A program made the position numbers and the translations under genes. The notes beneath the pieces were generated by a model that saw only the letters and a program-made list of their open reading frames with translations, had not been told where the DNA came from and did not search any database. This document shows, piece after piece, positions 7,370-17,219 of a stretch of 25,110 nt of DNA. This DNA is from Tritrichomonas foetus. Its lineage: Eukaryota > Parabasalia > Tritrichomonadida > Tritrichomonadidae. The DNA is taken from positions 58,014 to 83,123 of the forward strand of contig MLAK01000645.1 of assembly GCA_001839685.1 (NCBI GenBank), read 5' to 3'. How positions within the stretch are numbered: position 1 is the stretch's first letter; each line of letters begins with the position of its first letter.

Positions 7370-9193
7370 TCATGGAGCATATAGCTAACATATCATTTTC
7401 TATAGCAAAGCCTTTTTCACTTACAACAGTAAAATATTTTCTTGCTTTTCGATTATCTTGGGCAACAACTCTTCCTTCATAATAATACATCCCAACTTAT
7501 TAATGCTCCTCTATATGACCATTATTGGACTCTTTTTTGAAATATTGAAAAGTGTTTATTTTTCATCTTTTTTGGTTCCAGCCCCCTGCTGATACATCAT
7601 GCCAATTAGAAATAATATTTCCTCTAGTCCAATTTTCACAGCTTTTTAATTATATTTCATACCTTTAACATAATATTGTTTGAATTATTCTCCTTTACAA
7701 TGCATCATCTCTAAATAATGTGTAGTTTTAGATTTTCTTCTTTCATAATGTCTTGATTCACACCTTCACCAGTTTTGTAAATATTTCCAATTTCGAAAGC
7801 AGTTTTTCCATCTCTGCGTCTCATAGAAAGTTTGCAATATAAAATAACTTCATTGATATCTTGCTTAACAAATCTTCCATATTGGAAAGTTAATGCTAAT
7901 TTATGTATTGAAGGAATATGATTAAATCCATATTATTTTGGGAAATATTCATATGCTTCAATAATAAATTGACTTTCTTCATTTGAAATCATTTCATTAA
8001 ATAATCCAACTTCATAATTAGCATTTATATTCCATTTTTCAGTGGTATTTGCTTCACCTTCATCTTTTTCGACTCGTATTCCTCTTTTGTAACAGTCAGC
8101 AAGATAACAGATGGAAATACTATCTTCACATTCTGTATCTTCTTGAAATAATTCGACTGCTTTCGAAAATGATTTCTTTACCAAATTAATAATAACAAAT
8201 TCCACAAAGGGCAGTTGTAATATTAGATACAGATCTAGTTTCTTTCTTAATTCCAAGTCCATAAATGCGTTGATATCTAATATATGCTTTTAAATCATTA
8301 TTACAGAATTTGTAATCTTATTGTAAATAGCTCATCGCTATCAAAATCCTTTGCTTCATATCTTCATTCACGATGTATATTTCCCAATGTTGATATGGCT
8401 TCAGAATTATTTTGTTCTGATGCTGATACTAGTAATTTTAGATCAATTTCTTAAACTCCAATTCCATATGCGAGGTTAAGTTCTACCTAATGAGATCCTT
8501 TCGTTGCTTCTCTTTCAAAATGTTTGATTACTTCTGGATAATTCATTCGTAATTTTCCATTATCGGCTCGTTAACAACATCCAATATTATTTAATTCCAA
8601 TGGATATCCTTGTTCTGCAACTTTTTTATAAAGGAAAATACTCTATCTTCATCTTGATCAACACCAATGCCTCCTTCATAAAAACATCCAAGAGCATTTT
8701 TGGATCTTGTATTACCTTTTTGAGCACATTTGTTCAATATTGAGATCCCTTTTTCAATATTCTTTTCACAGTACTCACCTATTATGTATCATATTCCAAG
8801 AAATACTGTCCCATCTAAATTACCTAGCCTTTCAGCTTCTTGAAAGTATCTTCTAGTTTCAGAAAGATTTCTTTCAAGTCCCCTTTAACACTTATTTAGT
8901 ATTCCAAGATGTACATACGCTTTCGAATTTCCTTTTCTAATTCTCCATTTGTAAAAGGTTAATTTCAGTGAAATAGTCATGATTAATGCCCAAAGAGTAA
9001 TATACATCAACCCAAAATAATATACAGCTTCACCTTGGTTTGTTAGAGATCTAAAATATGTCAGTGCTTTGATATATTCATCATTATTATATAAATGAAT
9101 GTCATATTGAGGATCTTTTGACATCAATTGATTTTCAGCTTTTGAATAAATATTTGATGTATCAATCAAAAGATTCTTTTTTACATTTTCCAA
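7370..9193 (-). pseudogene. Decayed Sel1-repeat gene
   Basis: Reading right to left on the minus strand, Sel1-repeat cores appear one after another but in shifting frames and with stops. Examples are GNSKAYVHLGILNKC (8885-8940), KNALGCFYEGGIGVDQDEDR (about 8640-8710), YLADCYKRGIRVEKDEGEA (about 8050-8110), GKTAFEIGNIYKTGEGVNQD (about 7750-7815), LFLIGMMYQQGAGTKKDEK (about 7560-7630) and YYYEGRVVAQDNRKARKYF (about 7430-7490). About eight repeat cores are visible. At 7933-7935 a TAA interrupts an otherwise continuing frame; elsewhere small indels are needed, for example near 8990 and 8270. The original protein would have exceeded 550 residues. No ATG is seen at the right end, since the longest frame there opens with a TTG. 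The two best remaining open pieces are 8262-7933 and 9193-8885. Confidence 0.8.
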
Positions 9194-9793
9194 TAATTAT
9201 TTGTGCCAACTAGCACAATTCAAAGAGACAGTGAAAGAAATTTATTTTTTTTACAAATATAAATTTTGTACATTGGGGTGAGAAACGTGAACTATGGTGA
9301 AATTGTGTGAAATCCATGTTAGTCCACATTTTACAACATGATGGTGTCAAGTTGCCTCTGTAAATAGGAAAAATATTCTAGATTTAATTTCACTTTTTTT
9401 CTAGTAAACGTATCATAATTATAGTATGTAAATATTTCTATTAGTATTAAATTCAAACAAACAATGATAAAATATTTTTTTTATTCGATTCATCATATCA
9501 AGATCAATAACCTGTAATAAATTCAATATTAAATAGTATTCAACTGAATACTATTCATAAACACTTTGAAAAAAATATGAATATAAAATATTTATCACTT
9601 CCTGTAACGTTCAAACAGGAAAGTGCCAAAAAAAAAAAATCATTTTTTAAACGTATATATTTTATTGAATATTATATTGAATATTCTATTTTCAATGTAT
9701 TAGCCGTTTTTTGGATTTCTAAACTTCTATTCAACTTTTATTTTGTAAGAACTTTTTGATCAATCACATTGAATTGATAAATTTAAAACTAAA
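9194..9793. other. Intergenic region upstream of the large repeat protein
   Basis: About 600 bases between two gene starts facing away from each other (the pseudogene and the 9794 gene). AT-rich with A-runs near 9630. A 60-codon frame at 9577-9759 is Phe/Tyr/Ile-rich and looks like chance. An Initiator-like TCACA lies at 9764-9768. Confidence 0.5.
9764..9768 (+). promoter_or_regulatory. Initiator-like motif (TCACA) of the 9794 gene
   Basis: TCACA fits the trichomonad Initiator consensus TCA+1Y(T/A), with the +1 A at 9766, 28 bases before the ATG. A short 5' UTR of this size is typical for trichomonads. In AT-rich DNA the motif also occurs by chance about every 150 bases per strand. Confidence 0.4.
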
Positions 9794-12700
9794 ATGGAAA
9801 ACATCGAGCCTCCCAGTGTTCATAAGAGCTCCATACACTGGGGGATACATCATAAACACAAAATTTCATTCGGAACATCAACCGTTTATTCATGCTTTCC
9901 TATAAATCGCTCAGAATTTATCGCAATCATGTCAACTTCGCTTGTACGATTCGAACAAACGATTATCAAAGAGACAGCAAAATTGAATTTAAGTACGGCC
10001 ATCTACGTTCCGCAAAACAATATCATTATTGGCGTATCAGCGACAACTTCGGAATTTATTTTCATTCGCCCTTACGATTTATCGCATCCAATATATACAA
10101 ATGTTCGAACCAAGCAAATTCCAACCTTCCATATTATCTACTCTTCGCAGTCAAGCATTTTAATTACGGCCGGCAAAAATATTAAAATATGGGATCTGAA
10201 ATGCGTCCTACCTTCTCGAAATATTATCTCTATCCCGCCTGTTATTGAAATAAACTTACGCACAGAAATAAACGACGTTCATGAATTGGATTTATTGAAT
10301 GATCCAATATTTGATTATAAAAATGAATATTTAATAATTCCTAGATCAACTGGATTCAATGCTTATAATAAGGATGGACAATTTGTAAAACAAATGACAA
10401 AATTGCCGACACCACCTCGAACTGCTGCAACTTATCGTACTGAAAATACATGCTTTATAACCGTTGATCAACTTGAAGGTGTTTGTGAATGGAGTACTAA
10501 TGGGTCTCTTGTCCAACGTTCAACTATTGGAAATACATCAGTTATTTCATGCAAACTCTTAAATGATTCGTTTTTATTATATCTTGATTCAAAAAATTGT
10601 CTCTATTTATATGATATTCGATCATTGCGCTTATTTCTATGCAAGCAGCTTTCTGAAAAACCAATTTCAATGCATGTGTTTCTTGATCCAAATCCAGGAA
10701 TTGCAGTTTGTATCGAATCTACAATTGATATATATAATATAGTAATTCCATGGGAATTGTGGACACCTACAATGATGAAGCCAAAAGCAATATCATGGTG
10801 TCCTCGTCGTGACCGTGCTGCAAGAGTTCTCGTTCATACATATAATGAATATGTTTATTTTATTTCGCCGAAAACTGCTCTGCCTGTAACTTCAGCATCA
10901 CCATCAACACCAATACAAATGATTGCCGCTTATTATGATCGTGGATTATCAGCAAAAGAACAACGAGATCAACTTTTTATGGTTTTGTGCGATGGAAAAC
11001 TTGTCATTTCCACAACATCATCAAATCCATGCGAGGAAATTACAACAATTGATGCACGAGCAGCTTCTGTATTTGATTGCTTCCTAGAAAATGAACTTTA
11101 TTATTGTGTTGTTACAATTTCTGGTGAAATAATTATTCATGACTATAATACATTTGAACCAGTGAAAAGATTTGCAGTTGCAACAGGAAATGTTTTTTTT
11201 GCAAGATATGAAAAACAACAAGGCACAATTTTACTATTCTATGATCAAGAAATTATTCGATATGATATCAAGAGTAGTAAAACGGTATCTAGGTATCAAT
11301 TGGTAAATGGCTCTATTTATGATTATAAAGACCAATTAACGCTAGTTGGTTATAAAAATGGGAAAATTGCAATGATTGTTCATGATGAAATTGAAATGAG
11401 AAATTTAACAAATGAAGATGCAATTTTTCATACAGCGGAAATTACTGGATTTGCTTTCGGTAAAAACTTTTTCATATCTGTTTCAGCTGATCAGCAAATG
11501 AAATTTTGGTCTTTTGCTGGTGCAAATATAATGACATTATTATTACCATTGCCTTTATATTCAGTTGAAGTATTGAATGGGAAAAGAGATATAATTGTCG
11601 GTACAGATAAAGAAATTATGATAGTTGAAGGAAAGAAAATTTTTGATGAAGAATTTGAACCCAAAGATGAATTATTAGATAATTATAATGAAAAGAATGA
11701 TGAACTCTCTGAAGATGGTATTTCTCCATTGAAAGAACAAGAAGAACAAAAACTTGCATTTTTATCATCAAGAAAAGATGATGAAGACTTAAAAGAAAAT
11801 GAGGGAAATAAATCACCTGTATTTTTGTATAAAAAGAAAGAAATGGATGAAGCTACAAGAAAAAGAATTTATGAGCAAATGATGAAAATGGCTGATTCTT
11901 CATTTGATGCTTCAAGGATTGCCGAAAGAGAAAAAAGAAGATTTGAAGAACAACGAAAACGAATTGAAACCGATGTAAACAAAGAAAGATCAGCATTGGC
12001 AGCTGAAAGAGAAGCAAAAGAAAAAGAAGAAGAAGCATTAAAAGAAAAAGAAAGGGAAGAAAAACGTAAAATTATGCTTGCACAAATGGAAGAAGAGAAA
12101 AAAGCTCGACAACAAAAATTCGAAGATGATTTAGCGAAATTTAAAGAAGAACTTCAAAGAAAAGAAGAAGAAAGGAAAGAAGAAGAACGAAAAGAGAAAG
12201 AAAGAAAAGAAAAAGAAAGAAAAGAAGAAGAAGAAAGAAGAAGAAGACTTGAAGAAGAAGAAGAAGAGGAAAATGAAGATGATGAAAATGAAGAAGAAGA
12301 AATTTACCAGAAGGAAAATCAGCAAACTGGAAAAACTTTACTAAAGCAACCTGAGAAAAAACAGCCTGGACCTCCAAGATGTCTTCAAGTTAAACCACCC
12401 GAAAAGAAAAAGTCGCCACGTGGACGAAAGAAAACTTCGCAACGAGTCAAAATCCAACAAGGTGTCATAAATATGCAATTCGGATCCAAAAATGAAGCAA
12501 TTTCTTCAAAAATTGACAAAACAAACAATGACTCTAATACTTTTAATAAAAATATTTTTGATGGTTACGAAGCTTATAATCTTGATGATGAGAACAATAA
12601 AGGCCCTGTTTGCGTAAATGGTGATGAAAATAAGAAAATGATATTCGTTTCAGCTGATGGTAAAAAATACACTCAATTAGAAAATGGAGACTGGGTTGAT

Positions 12701-15553
12701 GAAGATGGAAATGTTTTTCATAAAAATGCAGATGGAAAATTTGTCACTGAAGATGGGAAAGTTTGGGAAGGTCCCACTTCAGATGGTCATTTTGAATCAA
12801 TTGTCAACAACAGTTTTTTCAAAGAAGGTGCCAAAATTGTTACATCAAGTGGAAAAACACTAACTAATATTGGCGATGGCCGTTGGGTTGATGATGAAGG
12901 AAATGTTTATATTATGAATCAAAAAGGCGAGTTTATTTCCGATGACGATCTTCCTGACCAATGGGTTGGTACTGATGGTACTATTTATTATAAACAAGCT
13001 GATGGAACTTATGTTTCAGCTGATGGTAAAGTATGGAAAGGTGCATTTGATCCATCAAAGGGTCATTTTGTAAGTAATGATGGAGCTAAGATTGGTGATA
13101 CATTCATTGATGAAAATGGAAACGTTTTCACACGAACAGAAAATGGTTGGGTTGATTCCAATGGAAAATTATATCGTCTTAATAAAGACGGAAAATTTGT
13201 TGCAGAAGATGGAACAATTTTTGCTGGACCTAATTCTAAAAAACGAAAAGTAATTCGAGGTGATAAAGGTTATAATCCAAAAGATACTTATACTGATGAA
13301 AATGGAAATGTATTTAAGAGAACCCCTTCTAACCGTGGATGGATTGGCCCAGATGGTAAAAAATATTATTTGAATAAAGATGGTATTTATGTAGCTGAAG
13401 ATGGAACAATTATGCCACTTTCTGATGAAAAACTTTGTTGGATTAGTAAGGAGGGAGTTACTTTTAGACCTGTTGGAAAGAATAATGAATGGATTTCTTC
13501 AGACGGCCGTCGTTTTCGGTTTGACGGAGACAAATTTGTAGCTGATGATGTAACAATTTGGGATGGACCAAGTGCATCAGGTGGTGTCTTTGCTGGTAAA
13601 GAAGTTACAGATTCGCCTCTTCAGTGGGTGGACAATGATGGTGTTGTTTATAAACCACTTACAAAAGATGGAAAAGAATGGATTAATTCAAAAGGACAAA
13701 AATTCATTCAACAGCCTGATGGAACCTTCCTTGAAGATCAAAGCTATAGAATCGGAAATGATGCAGATGAATATGAATATGAATATTCTGAAGATGAAGA
13801 GGATAAAGAAATTAATAAGCCATATAAAATCGGTGATAAATTAAAAGATGAAAACGGAAATGTTTATACTAGAATTAAAAATGGATGGGTTGATTCTAAT
13901 GGGAAATTATATAGGCTTACAAAAGATGGAAAGTTTGTTCCAGATGATGGAACTCATAAGATTAAGAAAAGGGTTAGAAAACAAAATTATTACATTGATG
14001 AAAATGGAAATAAAGTATTCAAGTATGAACCAGCAGTATGGGGCGGTCCTGGAAAAAGTGGCGGTCACTGGGTAAATAATAAGGGTCATATTATTGATTC
14101 TCTTGGTGGATATTGGACAGATAACGATAACAAAATCTATACAGCAACAAAAGCTGGTTATATTTCATCAGATGCAATTATGTATAAGCCAACGAACAAA
14201 CAAGAAACATTTGTGTCACAACAAGGAGATAGATGGTGCGGCCTCGGTCGTCCAAATGGTGGCAAATGGGTAGAATCAAATGGTGATGAATACGTACCGA
14301 TTGATTCAGAAGGCAAATGGGAAGGACCTGGAAAAGAAATATTTTATCCTCAACCTTCTGGGATATGGATGAGCGAGAATGGGAAGAAATGGAAAGGACC
14401 CCCTTTCTTTTCAGCAAGACAATATTTTAATGCTAAATTAAAGTATGGACCAGGATTAACCTTTGAAAGAGGTAAAAATTTCTTCATCTCACATTATGAA
14501 GTAATGATTGGAAAGCCAAGATCATCAACACCTCTCTACCGTGTTCCTCCTTTATTGTATAAGCCGTTTAAATCGAGATTTCGACCATTTAGGCCAAAAA
14601 CTCCTCCTCCAAAGGTTGTCAGAGTGGTTTACTCAGTCCCCCCACCAAACATTTATGTAGATCAAGAACAAGTTATTCGGTTATTAATGAGTGGTCAAAC
14701 ACAACTCATCCCACTTGTTAAACAGCTTGGTCTAGATAAAAACGAAATGGTGAGCACTTTTCTTTCAAGCCGAGATAATTTACCACCTCAAGCATTTCCA
14801 CAGACAACTCCACAATCAATTCCCACTGGAAAATCAACAAATAGACGCTTTTCTCCAAGAATTCCATATAATCCAAGCCCAAAGGTGAATAGCAGATCCA
14901 CCCTTTCACCAAGATCACAAAGAATTAACGAAAATCGTCGTGTTAATTCATCGACTGATTATCAAAATGATGGTTCACATAATCCTCCACTCAGTTCAAG
15001 TGACAATGACGCTAGCACAGACACAGAAAAATCATCAAATAATCAACCAAATGATCAATCGAATGATCAAAGTTTTAATGAAATTGAAAATAATGAAAAC
15101 TTCAATACAGCAAATAAAGTTTATCGTCCAATGATTACCAGAGAAAATGAAATGGATGCAGGATTCTTCCCAAGTGGCAACTCACCAAATATGAATACCA
15201 ATGTAATTCTCGGAAAGAGTTTTCCATCAATTCGAAAAGAAATCGAAGACTTCCAACAGGAAATGGAAGAAAGTATTACACGAAGGAGATCCCAAGCAAA
15301 AGAAATAAAGCATAATCCAGTTGCGCCAATTCCATTATTATCATTTGTTAAACGTGACTTTTCTTCTGTTCCAATGTCAGCCCAATCTCAAATGAGAAGA
15401 ATGATGTACTCACCAAGAATGACGTATCTTCGACAAAGGAGGGAAAAAGCACATGACACAATGGAATTAAACAATCCTTTAATTGTGAGAAACATGACAA
15501 AACCGAAGATTGTTATTCCTCAGACACTTAGCAGACCAAAACGGAATATATAG
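9794..15553 (+). CDS. Giant beta-propeller / coiled-coil / Trp-Asp-Gly repeat protein
   Basis: A 1919-residue protein with four regions. Residues about 20-612 look like one or two WD40-type beta-propellers, with recognisable repeat ends at 125-136 (TAGKNIKIWDLK), 269-276 and 562-573 (SVSADQQMKFWSF). Residues about 685-840 form a highly charged Glu/Lys/Arg coiled coil ending in an acidic run. Residues 857-884 are basic and Pro/Lys-rich. Residues 950-1536 hold tandem units of the type GxWVDxxGxxY...DGKFVxxDGxxWxGP. The last 380 residues are Pro/Ser/Asn-rich and probably disordered, ending basic. There is no signal peptide or membrane segment, so the protein is probably cytoplasmic. Propeller plus coiled coil is common in flagellar and cytoskeletal proteins, and trichomonads have elaborate ones, so a structural role is a reasonable inference only. 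I know of no named family for the repeats. The start is the first ATG, with an Initiator-like motif 28 bases upstream. Confidence 0.92.
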   Translation: MENIEPPSVHKSSIHWGIHHKHKISFGTSTVYSCFPINRSEFIAIMSTSLVRFEQTIIKETAKLNLSTAIYVPQNNIIIGVSATTSEFIFIRPYDLSHPIYTNVRTKQIPTFHIIYSSQSSILITAGKNIKIWDLKCVLPSRNIISIPPVIEINLRTEINDVHELDLLNDPIFDYKNEYLIIPRSTGFNAYNKDGQFVKQMTKLPTPPRTAATYRTENTCFITVDQLEGVCEWSTNGSLVQRSTIGNTSVISCKLLNDSFLLYLDSKNCLYLYDIRSLRLFLCKQLSEKPISMHVFLDPNPGIAVCIESTIDIYNIVIPWELWTPTMMKPKAISWCPRRDRAARVLVHTYNEYVYFISPKTALPVTSASPSTPIQMIAAYYDRGLSAKEQRDQLFMVLCDGKLVISTTSSNPCEEITTIDARAASVFDCFLENELYYCVVTISGEIIIHDYNTFEPVKRFAVATGNVFFARYEKQQGTILLFYDQEIIRYDIKSSKTVSRYQLVNGSIYDYKDQLTLVGYKNGKIAMIVHDEIEMRNLTNEDAIFHTAEITGFAFGKNFFISVSADQQMKFWSFAGANIMTLLLPLPLYSVEVLNGKRDIIVGTDKEIMIVEGKKIFDEEFEPKDELLDNYNEKNDELSEDGISPLKEQEEQKLAFLSSRKDDEDLKENEGNKSPVFLYKKKEMDEATRKRIYEQMMKMADSSFDASRIAEREKRRFEEQRKRIETDVNKERSALAAEREAKEKEEEALKEKEREEKRKIMLAQMEEEKKARQQKFEDDLAKFKEELQRKEEERKEEERKEKERKEKERKEEEERRRRLEEEEEEENEDDENEEEEIYQKENQQTGKTLLKQPEKKQPGPPRCLQVKPPEKKKSPRGRKKTSQRVKIQQGVINMQFGSKNEAISSKIDKTNNDSNTFNKNIFDGYEAYNLDDENNKGPVCVNGDENKKMIFVSADGKKYTQLENGDWVDEDGNVFHKNADGKFVTEDGKVWEGPTSDGHFESIVNNSFFKEGAKIVTSSGKTLTNIGDGRWVDDEGNVYIMNQKGEFISDDDLPDQWVGTDGTIYYKQADGTYVSADGKVWKGAFDPSKGHFVSNDGAKIGDTFIDENGNVFTRTENGWVDSNGKLYRLNKDGKFVAEDGTIFAGPNSKKRKVIRGDKGYNPKDTYTDENGNVFKRTPSNRGWIGPDGKKYYLNKDGIYVAEDGTIMPLSDEKLCWISKEGVTFRPVGKNNEWISSDGRRFRFDGDKFVADDVTIWDGPSASGGVFAGKEVTDSPLQWVDNDGVVYKPLTKDGKEWINSKGQKFIQQPDGTFLEDQSYRIGNDADEYEYEYSEDEEDKEINKPYKIGDKLKDENGNVYTRIKNGWVDSNGKLYRLTKDGKFVPDDGTHKIKKRVRKQNYYIDENGNKVFKYEPAVWGGPGKSGGHWVNNKGHIIDSLGGYWTDNDNKIYTATKAGYISSDAIMYKPTNKQETFVSQQGDRWCGLGRPNGGKWVESNGDEYVPIDSEGKWEGPGKEIFYPQPSGIWMSENGKKWKGPPFFSARQYFNAKLKYGPGLTFERGKNFFISHYEVMIGKPRSSTPLYRVPPLLYKPFKSRFRPFRPKTPPPKVVRVVYSVPPPNIYVDQEQVIRLLMSGQTQLIPLVKQLGLDKNEMVSTFLSSRDNLPPQAFPQTTPQSIPTGKSTNRRFSPRIPYNPSPKVNSRSTLSPRSQRINENRRVNSSTDYQNDGSHNPPLSSSDNDASTDTEKSSNNQPNDQSNDQSFNEIENNENFNTANKVYRPMITRENEMDAGFFPSGNSPNMNTNVILGKSFPSIRKEIEDFQQEMEESITRRRSQAKEIKHNPVAPIPLLSFVKRDFSSVPMSAQSQMRRMMYSPRMTYLRQRREKAHDTMELNNPLIVRNMTKPKIVIPQTLSRPKRNI
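11846..12313 (+). other. Coding segment for charged coiled coil
   Basis: Residues 685-840 of the 9794 gene. A, K, E and R dominate with heptad-like spacing, then a purine-only stretch (about 12150-12300, mostly gaa/aga/aag) encodes runs of Glu, Lys and Arg. The purine strand bias is extreme and creates long artificial Phe/Leu frames on the other strand. Confidence 0.85.
13088..13216 (+). repeat. Intragenic duplication, copy 1
   Basis: Encodes residues 1099-1141. By my alignment 34 of 43 residues equal those of copy 2 at 13826-13954, far above the similarity between other units. The shared core is NGWVDSNGKLYRL followed by KDGKFV. Confidence 0.8.
13826..13954 (+). repeat. Intragenic duplication, copy 2
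   Basis: Encodes residues 1345-1387, the partner of 13088-13216. The copies are separated by about 610 bases containing other, more diverged units and the acidic insert. Confidence 0.8.
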
Positions 15554-16051
15554 ATTTATATATAAATTGTTTACCATGTTTTACATAATTTATTTTTTTT
15601 CAAAATTCAGAATTTTTATATTTTTCATATTTTTTTCAAACAAAAAAAAGATTGTGGTAAAGTATTGAAATATTTATTTAAATTACAAATATAAAATATT
15701 TTCGGGAATTTCATCCCAAAATCGACAGATTTTCGTGAATTGTCTCTACGATATATTAAACGGCCTCACACTCTCAATTTCGATTTTTACTCATCAATCA
15801 ACAATTCAAAATTGAATAGATGGAAAATATTTTTATTCAAATGCTACTTTGCGGCTTTCCAAATAATCTCGAATTTTCAATAAATAAACAAGAAAGAGGA
15901 AAGAAAAAAGAAGGATAGAAAAAATTGATAAAATCTTTTGATAGGATTTGAAAGGCGCTATACATTCAAAACAGTAACCAAAAAAAAAATTGAGAATATC
16001 GTTTTTCACTTCACTTTTTCATTCCATCATTTTTTCCAATCTCGAAATATC
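15554..16051. other. Intergenic region between the repeat protein and the phosphodiesterase
   Basis: About 500 bases. A TAAA at about 15567-15570 shortly after the TAG stop of the upstream gene is a possible polyadenylation signal. Several TCACT/TCATT strings cluster just before the phosphodiesterase ATG. The frame of the phosphodiesterase stays open 38 codons upstream of the ATG but has no ATG there and is low in complexity. Otherwise nothing was seen. Confidence 0.5.
16006..16031 (+). promoter_or_regulatory. Cluster of Initiator-like motifs before the phosphodiesterase
   Basis: TCACT at 16006-16010 and 16011-16015, and TCATT at 16019-16023 and 16027-16031, all fit TCAY(T/A). They lie 20-46 bases before the ATG at 16052. 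The cluster makes a start site here likely but does not say which one is used. Confidence 0.4.
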
Positions 16052-17218
16052 ATGATCCGTCTTGTCGTAATCGAAAAAGAAAGAACTGGCAGCTTCACAT
16101 TCGAGCCTGGTACATTTGGCCCAGTGAAAGTTGTATCGGTTTCCCCCTTGTTGACCGCTTATGGCGATTCGAAACAAATTGACGACTTTTCATTCGAAAT
16201 TCCGGCATCAACGGGCAAACTCGCATTTAACATTCAAATGTTGGAAGGCAAAAAATACATCAAAAAAACTTTTCCGATTTCGGAAACAGATTCGATCGAA
16301 TTAATGGTTTGTCTTTTGACGCCATTCGATAAATTACCTGGCCCACAAATTGACCTTAAATTCCCCAAGTATTTCACCATTGGACATCGCGGAAGTGGAA
16401 ATAATCTTCATGTAAAGGATTATCAAGAAAACACGAAAGCAAGCATCCTTCAAGCGGCAAAAGTTGGATGCCAGTTTATTGAATTCGATGTACAGCTCTC
16501 AAAAGAAAATACTCCTGTAATTCATCACGATTACGTAATTAAGCAATCCAAGAAAAGAGACGAACTTGGTCAGCCTATAAACGAAGATCCGCCTGGTACA
16601 TTTAATTACGCAGTTAACCAATTCACCGTCGACCAATTCAGAGATTGCAAACTCGATTTACAGTGGCACGAACATTTACCAACATTACATGACTTGTTAT
16701 GTGAAATACCGAGTGAAGTTCACTATGATATAGAAGTGAAGTGGCCTTTCCAACCAAAGAATTATCATATTCCATACGTTGAAAGAAACGTTTTCATTGA
16801 TACTGTATTAACAGAAATTTCTGAAAACGCGAATGATAGAAAATTTTTCTTTTCTTGTTTTGATATCTTTTCATTAATGATGCTTCTCTACAAACAACAA
16901 AAGTATCCTGTACTTTCTTTAATGACAAAGGAAGATGAAGATACCTTTGAATATTTTGTAAAGAAAACAATTGGAATGGCGCCAATTTTGAAAGAGATGG
17001 GTGTACAAGGTTATGTCATAAATTCGTTGTTTTTATTGAAAGACAAAGAACTTATTTCAAAACTTCTTGGAATGGGATTCATGATTGTAACTTATGGTGA
17101 TCCAAATAATACAGAACAAGGAACAATTGAACAGCTTGATCTTGGAATTAGTGGATTTTGCACTGACAAACTCGAAATGATAAATAATGTCATTGCTGAA
17201 TATGCAAAGACTCATTAA
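16052..17218 (+). CDS. Glycerophosphodiester phosphodiesterase, GPCPD1/Gde1-like
   Basis: A 388-residue enzyme expected to split glycerophosphodiesters such as glycerophosphocholine into glycerol-3-phosphate and the alcohol. The GDPD barrel begins at about residue 108. GHRGSGN (111-117) carries the catalytic His112/Arg113, QENT (125-128) follows, and EFDVQLS (144-150) has the metal-binding Glu144 and Asp146. HHD (158-160) has the second catalytic His159. DIEVKWP (226-232) matches the conserved E-x-K strand. The C-terminal GFCTDKLE (368-375) matches the final barrel strand and helix. The layout and the HRG-to-EFDV spacing resemble eukaryotic GPCPD1/GDE5. Those proteins carry an N-terminal carbohydrate-binding domain; here residues 1-105 look beta-rich but are too divergent to call. 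No signal peptide, so probably cytosolic. I chose the ATG at 16052 because the upstream extension has only a TTG and is Phe/His/Lys-rich. Confidence 0.93.
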   Translation: MIRLVVIEKERTGSFTFEPGTFGPVKVVSVSPLLTAYGDSKQIDDFSFEIPASTGKLAFNIQMLEGKKYIKKTFPISETDSIELMVCLLTPFDKLPGPQIDLKFPKYFTIGHRGSGNNLHVKDYQENTKASILQAAKVGCQFIEFDVQLSKENTPVIHHDYVIKQSKKRDELGQPINEDPPGTFNYAVNQFTVDQFRDCKLDLQWHEHLPTLHDLLCEIPSEVHYDIEVKWPFQPKNYHIPYVERNVFIDTVLTEISENANDRKFFFSCFDIFSLMMLLYKQQKYPVLSLMTKEDEDTFEYFVKKTIGMAPILKEMGVQGYVINSLFLLKDKELISKLLGMGFMIVTYGDPNNTEQGTIEQLDLGISGFCTDKLEMINNVIAEYAKTH

Positions 17219-17219
17219 A
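17216..17219 (+). terminator. TAAA overlapping the stop codon (possible polyadenylation signal)
   Basis: The TAA stop of the phosphodiesterase is followed by A, giving TAAA. In Trichomonas vaginalis UAAA, often beginning with the stop codon itself, is reported as the polyadenylation signal. The same arrangement occurs at the Rab-like gene in this window. Confidence 0.4.

Larger units (their letters stand above)
12641..14401 (+). repeat. Array of Trp/Asp/Gly protein repeats
   Basis: Residues 950-1536 of the 9794 gene. Recurrent half-units are WVDxxGxxY (for example at 967, 1031, 1119, 1278 and 1365) and DGKFVxxDGxxWxG (for example at 980, 1132 and 1378), with related forms at 1057, 1183, 1233, 1296, 1426, 1441, 1492 and 1525. 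Each half-unit has a DG or NG turn flanked by aromatic and beta-branched residues, which suggests stacked beta-hairpins. Unit length varies from about 25 to 45 residues. An acidic Tyr/Glu/Asp insert at 1323-1339 splits the array. Confidence 0.8.

Noticed and set aside
9577..9759. 60-codon plus-strand frame just before the giant gene
   Set aside because: Phe/Tyr/Ile-rich low complexity from AT-rich promoter DNA; it overlaps the expected promoter of the 9794 gene.
12131..12377. Minus-strand poly-Phe and poly-Leu frames
   Set aside because: Antisense of the purine-rich coiled-coil coding segment.
12641..14401. Bacterial cell-wall or choline-binding repeats acquired by lateral transfer
   Set aside because: The repeats share Trp/Gly style but not the choline-binding consensus. 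The protein has no signal peptide, and codon use matches the rest of the gene.
15938..16051. 38-codon N-terminal extension of the phosphodiesterase
   Set aside because: It would need a TTG start, is rich in Phe, His and Lys, and contains the Initiator-like cluster; the ATG at 16052 is preferred.
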